Positions 16,534 to 19,844 of a stretch of 19,844 bases of DNA are shown here, piece by piece. Source of the DNA: Chloroflexota bacterium (lineage in GTDB: Bacteria > Chloroflexota > Limnocylindria > Limnocylindrales > CSP1-4); the NCBI GenBank assembly GCA_016875645.1, contig VGPE01000021.1, forward strand, positions 1 to 19,844, written 5' to 3'. The position numbers and the translations under genes are program-made. The first letter of the stretch is position 1, and every line of letters starts with the position of its first letter. The notes beneath the pieces were generated by a model that saw only the letters and a program-made list of their open reading frames with translations, made no database searches and was not told the origin of the DNA.

Positions 16534-16630
16534 GTGGCAATCCTCGCGTGGCGGCCGGCGCTTCCGACCTCCCCCGGATGGTTCGAGCGCGTGCGGCGGG
16601 GTGATCCGCCCGCGCCTGACGCCCGTCGGC

Positions 16631-17056
16631 CTAGCCGATGACCTCGATGCCCATGCTGCGGGCCGTGCCCTCGATCTGGCGGATGGCGGCATCGATGGTG
16701 TTGGCGTTGAGGTCGGGCAGCTTGGCGGTCGCGATCTCGCGGATCTGGTCGCGCGTGATGCGCCCGACCGTGCCGCGGCCGGCGGTCGCGGTGCCCTTCT
16801 CGATGCCCGCGGCCTTGCGCAGCAGGTCGGCGGCCGGCGGGGTCTTGAGGATGAACGTGAACGATCGGTCCTCGAAGACCGTGATCTGGGCCGGGATCAC
16901 CTGGCCCGCCTTGTCGGCGGTCCGCTCGTTGTACGCCTTGGTGAACTCGACGATGTTGATGCCATGCGGGCCGAGGGCCGTGCCGACGGGCGGCGCGGGC
17001 GTGGCCTTGCCGGCCGGCAACTGCAGGGTCAGGACGATTCGGATCTTCTTGGCCAC
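16631..17056 (-). CDS. rplK: 50S ribosomal protein L11
   Basis: L11 is part of the GTPase-associated centre with L10/L12 and 23S rRNA, is needed for RelA activation, and is a target region of thiopeptides. The product is 141 residues, exactly typical. The N-terminal domain shows the proline-rich LQLPAGKATPAPPVGTALGP and GINIVEFTKAYN. The C-terminal rRNA-binding domain contains GRITRDQIREIA and ends TARSMGIEVIG. The start is GTG, giving MAKKIRI. AAGGT lies some 14 nt upstream, so the ribosome-binding site is weakly spaced. rplA follows by 97 nt. Confidence 0.97.
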   Translation of the reverse strand: MAKKIRIVLTLQLPAGKATPAPPVGTALGPHGINIVEFTKAYNERTADKAGQVIPAQITVFEDRSFTFILKTPPAADLLRKAAGIEKGTATAGRGTVGRITRDQIREIATAKLPDLNANTIDAAIRQIEGTARSMGIEVIG

Positions 17057-17205
17057 GGAGCGCTATCTACCTTTCGACTGCCACGGTGAGCGCCGCTCGG
17101 GCGAGCGCCGCGCAAGGCGGAGCCGAGCACGCGAGCGAGCGCACTGGAGGTTCGTGAGCGAGCGAGCGGAGGCGACAACGCCGCCCGGCGCCGTCCGAGT
17201 GGCGC
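17057..17205 (-). repeat. nusG-rplK spacer with GAGCGAGCG direct repeats
   Basis: This 149-nt gap contains two copies of a GCGAGCGAGCG-like run (about 17131-17141 and 17156-17168). It also has the tight inverted repeat CGCTCG-GG-CGAGCG (17094-17107) and two copies of GAGCGCCGC. No promoter with good spacing is visible. It could host the rplK leader, where L1 binds in some bacteria, or be slippage-prone spacer DNA. Confidence 0.45.
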
Positions 17206-17784
17206 TCACAGCTTTTCGACCTGGAGGAAGTCCAGCTCGACCGGCGTCTCGCGGCCGAAGATGCTGACGAGGACCTTGACCTTGTTCCGCTCGGGGTTGA
17301 CCTCGTCGACGGTGCCGATGAACTCGGCGAACGGACCGTCGGTGACGCGCACGCTCTGGCCCTTCTGGAAGGCGACGCGGTACTTCGGCGTCTCGACGCC
17401 CATCTGGCGGAGGATCTGCTTGACCTCGTTCTCGTCGAGCGGGATCGGCTCGTTGCGCGTGCCGGGGATGTTGGCGCCGCCCACGAAACTGGTGACGCCC
17501 GGCGTGTTGCGCACCACGAACCAGCTATCGGGGTCGAGCATCATCTCGACGAGGACGTAGCCCGGGTACACCTTCTTCTGGACGGTGTGGCGCTGGCCCT
17601 GGCGGATCTCGATCTCGTCCTCCATCGGCACCAGCACCTGGAAGATCTTGTCCTCCATGCCCATCGACTCGATGCGGTGTTCGAGGTTCGCCTTGACCTT
17701 GTTCTCGTAGCCCGAGTAGGTATGGATGACATACCAGCGCTTCTCGGGCGCCCTGGTCGTCTCCGTGCCCCGGGTCTCGGTCAT
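17206..17784 (-). CDS. nusG: Transcription termination/antitermination factor NusG
   Basis: NusG binds the RNA polymerase clamp to promote processivity and can link polymerase to Rho or the ribosome. From the chosen start it has 192 residues. The NGN domain starts at KRWYVIHTYSGYENKVKANL (15-34) and includes YPGYVLVEMMLDPDSWFVVRNTPGVTSFVG (73-102). The KOW domain is at about 139-192 (KGQSVRVTDGPFAEFIGTV). A longer frame adds 56 residues that read through secE in another frame. I rejected it because the ATG lies only 11 nt after the secE stop, as expected for the conserved secE-nusG pair. Confidence 0.97.
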   Translation of the reverse strand: MTETRGTETTRAPEKRWYVIHTYSGYENKVKANLEHRIESMGMEDKIFQVLVPMEDEIEIRQGQRHTVQKKVYPGYVLVEMMLDPDSWFVVRNTPGVTSFVGGANIPGTRNEPIPLDENEVKQILRQMGVETPKYRVAFQKGQSVRVTDGPFAEFIGTVDEVNPERNKVKVLVSIFGRETPVELDFLQVEKL

Positions 17785-17795
17785 CACGTGCCCGC

Positions 17796-17984
17796 CTATG
17801 CCCCGCCGGCCAGAAGGCGGACGGCTTCGGAGAAGACGAAGTCGAAGACGGTGATGTACAGGCCGACGGCAAGGCTGACCGCCATCACGAGGATGGTCAG
17901 GTTGCGGACCTGCTGCCTGGTCGGCCAGGACACCTTCTTGAGTTCGGACCACGCTTCGTCAAGGAAGCGTCTGAAGCGCTGCAC
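17796..17984 (-). CDS. secE: Preprotein translocase subunit SecE
   Basis: SecE is the small essential subunit of the SecYEG channel in the cytoplasmic membrane; it clamps the two halves of SecY. The 62-residue protein is the short single-span type. A cytoplasmic amphipathic part FLDEAWSELKKVSWPTRQQV (7-26, with the conserved WPT) is followed by one membrane helix, about NLTILVMAVSLAVGLYITVF (28-47). The start is GTG with little ribosome-binding sequence, as in several genes here. nusG follows after 11 nt and tRNA-Trp precedes. Confidence 0.95.
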   Translation of the reverse strand: MQRFRRFLDEAWSELKKVSWPTRQQVRNLTILVMAVSLAVGLYITVFDFVFSEAVRLLAGGA

Positions 17985-18023
17985 GGTGGGTCTCGGTCTT
18001 CTTTCTGGTACCGGTTCTTGCGG

Positions 18024-18042
18024 TCGGCCCTCCGAGGGCCGA
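18024..18042 (-). other. Stem-loop between tRNA-Trp and secE
   Basis: TCGGCCC / GGGCCGA forms 7 perfect pairs around a 5-nt loop, with GCGG/CCGC arms that could extend it. There is no T-run, so a processing or stabilising hairpin after the tRNA is more likely than a terminator. Confidence 0.4.
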
Positions 18043-18077
18043 GGCCGCAGTCCACATGGCCATCGGCCCGAGGAATG

Positions 18078-18153
18078 TGGCAGGGGCGATAGGACTCGAA
18101 CCTACAACCGCCGGTTTTGGAGACCGGTGCTCTGCCAATTGAGCTACGCCCCT
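18078..18153 (-). tRNA. trnW: tRNA-Trp (anticodon CCA), 3' CCA encoded
   Basis: The minus strand folds as a full cloverleaf. The acceptor AGGGGCG pairs with CGCCCCT. The D arm is GCTC-AATTGGCA-GAGC. The anticodon stem is CCGGT/ACCGG with loop CTCCAAA (anticodon CCA), and the T arm is GTAGG-TTCGAGT-CCTAT. The discriminator is G, as bacterial TrpRS expects, and the terminal CCA is encoded. It lies 22 nt after rpmG and before secE, an order seen in several phyla. Confidence 0.96.
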
Positions 18154-18175
18154 ATGGTGGCGCACGGGTGCCCCG

Positions 18176-18340
18176 CTACTTCGCCTCGCGGTGAAGGGTA
18201 TGGCGTCGCTCGTGCGGACAGTACTTGTTGAACTCAAGTCGATTCGGATCGTTCTTCTTGTTTTTGCGCGTGGCGTAGTTGCGCCGCTTGCACTCGGTGC
18301 AGGCGAGCTGGATGACCGGTCGGGCCTCGACCTTCGCCAT
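18176..18340 (-). CDS. rpmG: 50S ribosomal protein L33
   Basis: L33 is a small zinc-ribbon-type protein near the E site of the 50S subunit. The 54-residue frame reads MAKVEARPVIQLACTECKRR at its start and ends HTLHREAK, both characteristic. CxxC is present at C14/C17. The second half has C41-P-H-E, so the fourth cysteine of the classical ribbon is replaced by Glu44, with His43 adjacent. The start ATG lies 4 nt after the tuf stop, suggesting coupling to tuf. Confidence 0.95.
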   Translation of the reverse strand: MAKVEARPVIQLACTECKRRNYATRKNKKNDPNRLEFNKYCPHERRHTLHREAK

Positions 18341-18344
18341 GTCG

Positions 18345-19541
<1,197 letters not shown>

Positions 19542-19624
19542 TTCAATACGCTCCTCGTGGTCGCGGCCCTGGATCCCATGCCGCGCCCGTTTCCCCGGGT
19601 TGCCTCTGTCGGCTGTCCGTGTGC

Positions 19625-19844
19625 CTAGACCCTGGACTTCTGGACGAGTTCGTTTGCGATCGAGCTCGGGACCTCCGCGTAGTGCGCGAACTCCATGGAG
19701 GAAGTCGCGCGGCCCTGCGTCATGGACCGCAGGTCCGTGACGTAGCCGAACATCGCAGCGAGCGGCACGAACGCCCTGACGACCTGCGTCGAGGCGCGTG
19801 TCTCCATCCCTTCGATGTGTCCGCGGCGGCTGTTGAGGTCGCCG
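19625..19844 (-). CDS. fusA: Translation elongation factor G, 3' end (last 72 residues, cut by window edge)
   Basis: Reading in from the right edge, the frame gives GDLNSRRGHIEGMETRASTQ, then VVRAFVPLAAMFGYVTDLRS and MTQGRATSSMEFAHYAEVPS, ending QKSRV and stop. This is EF-G domain V and the C-terminal helix, matching GDLxxRRG, FVPLxxMFGYxTxLRS and GRAxxxMEF of the family. The first base is the last base of a codon, probably Ile. The N-terminal part lies outside the window on this side. It precedes tuf by 83 nt, the fusA-tuf order of str operons. It may be a second EF-G copy or the missing end of the gene at the left edge. Confidence 0.93.
   Translation of the reverse strand, partial: GDLNSRRGHIEGMETRASTQVVRAFVPLAAMFGYVTDLRSMTQGRATSSMEFAHYAEVPSSIANELVQKSRV

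Overview
This GC-rich window carries the core transcription and translation gene cluster of a bacterium. Every gene I can support lies on the minus strand, so the biological order runs from high to low coordinates: 3' end of fusA (EF-G) - tuf - rpmG - tRNA-Trp - secE - nusG - rplK - rplA - rplJ - rplL - small unknown membrane protein - rpoB - rpoC - two tandem Ldh_2-family dehydrogenases - rpsL - rpsG - 5' part of fusA.

The likely host is a high-GC member of Chloroflexota. The clues are the S12 insertion with an NSLK-like segment, a very long coiled-coil insertion in the beta' N-terminal region, a compact beta subunit without the proteobacterial insertions, and the tuf-rpmG-trnW-secE-nusG order. 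Actinobacteria share that order and have a shorter beta' insertion, so the assignment is an inference at moderate confidence, not a proof.

Layout by region. (1) 17.2-19.8 kb: translation elongation (EF-G tail, EF-Tu), L33, tRNA-Trp, SecE and NusG. (2) 14.5-17.1 kb: L11-L1 and L10-L7/L12, with a probable L10 autoregulatory leader before rplJ and a terminator after rplL. (3) 13.9-14.4 kb: an unrecognised single-pass membrane protein inserted between rplL and rpoB. (4) 5.6-13.8 kb: rpoB and rpoC, with a clear sigma70-type promoter before rpoB and a strong hairpin terminator after rpoC. (5) 3.4-5.6 kb: two closely related NAD(P)-dependent oxidoreductases that split rpoC from the str operon. (6) 2.8-3.4 kb: about 600 bp of non-coding DNA with hairpins and a good promoter. 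(7) 1-2.8 kb: the str operon rpsL-rpsG-fusA.

The strangest structural feature is that both window ends fall inside an EF-G gene. The left end supplies residues 1-612 and the right end the last 72 residues. By family alignment only about 20 nt separate the two, and the frame is compatible. Either two fusA-tuf copies flank this segment or the sequence is a nearly closed assembly loop.

Otherwise the window is mostly conserved housekeeping DNA. I see no CRISPR array, mobile element, rRNA, phage or defence system, and I do not claim an undescribed system. The best leads are the fusA ends, the Ldh_2 pair, a Ser at the rifampicin-critical His526 position of RpoB, the beta' insertion, and the unknown gene between rplL and rpoB.
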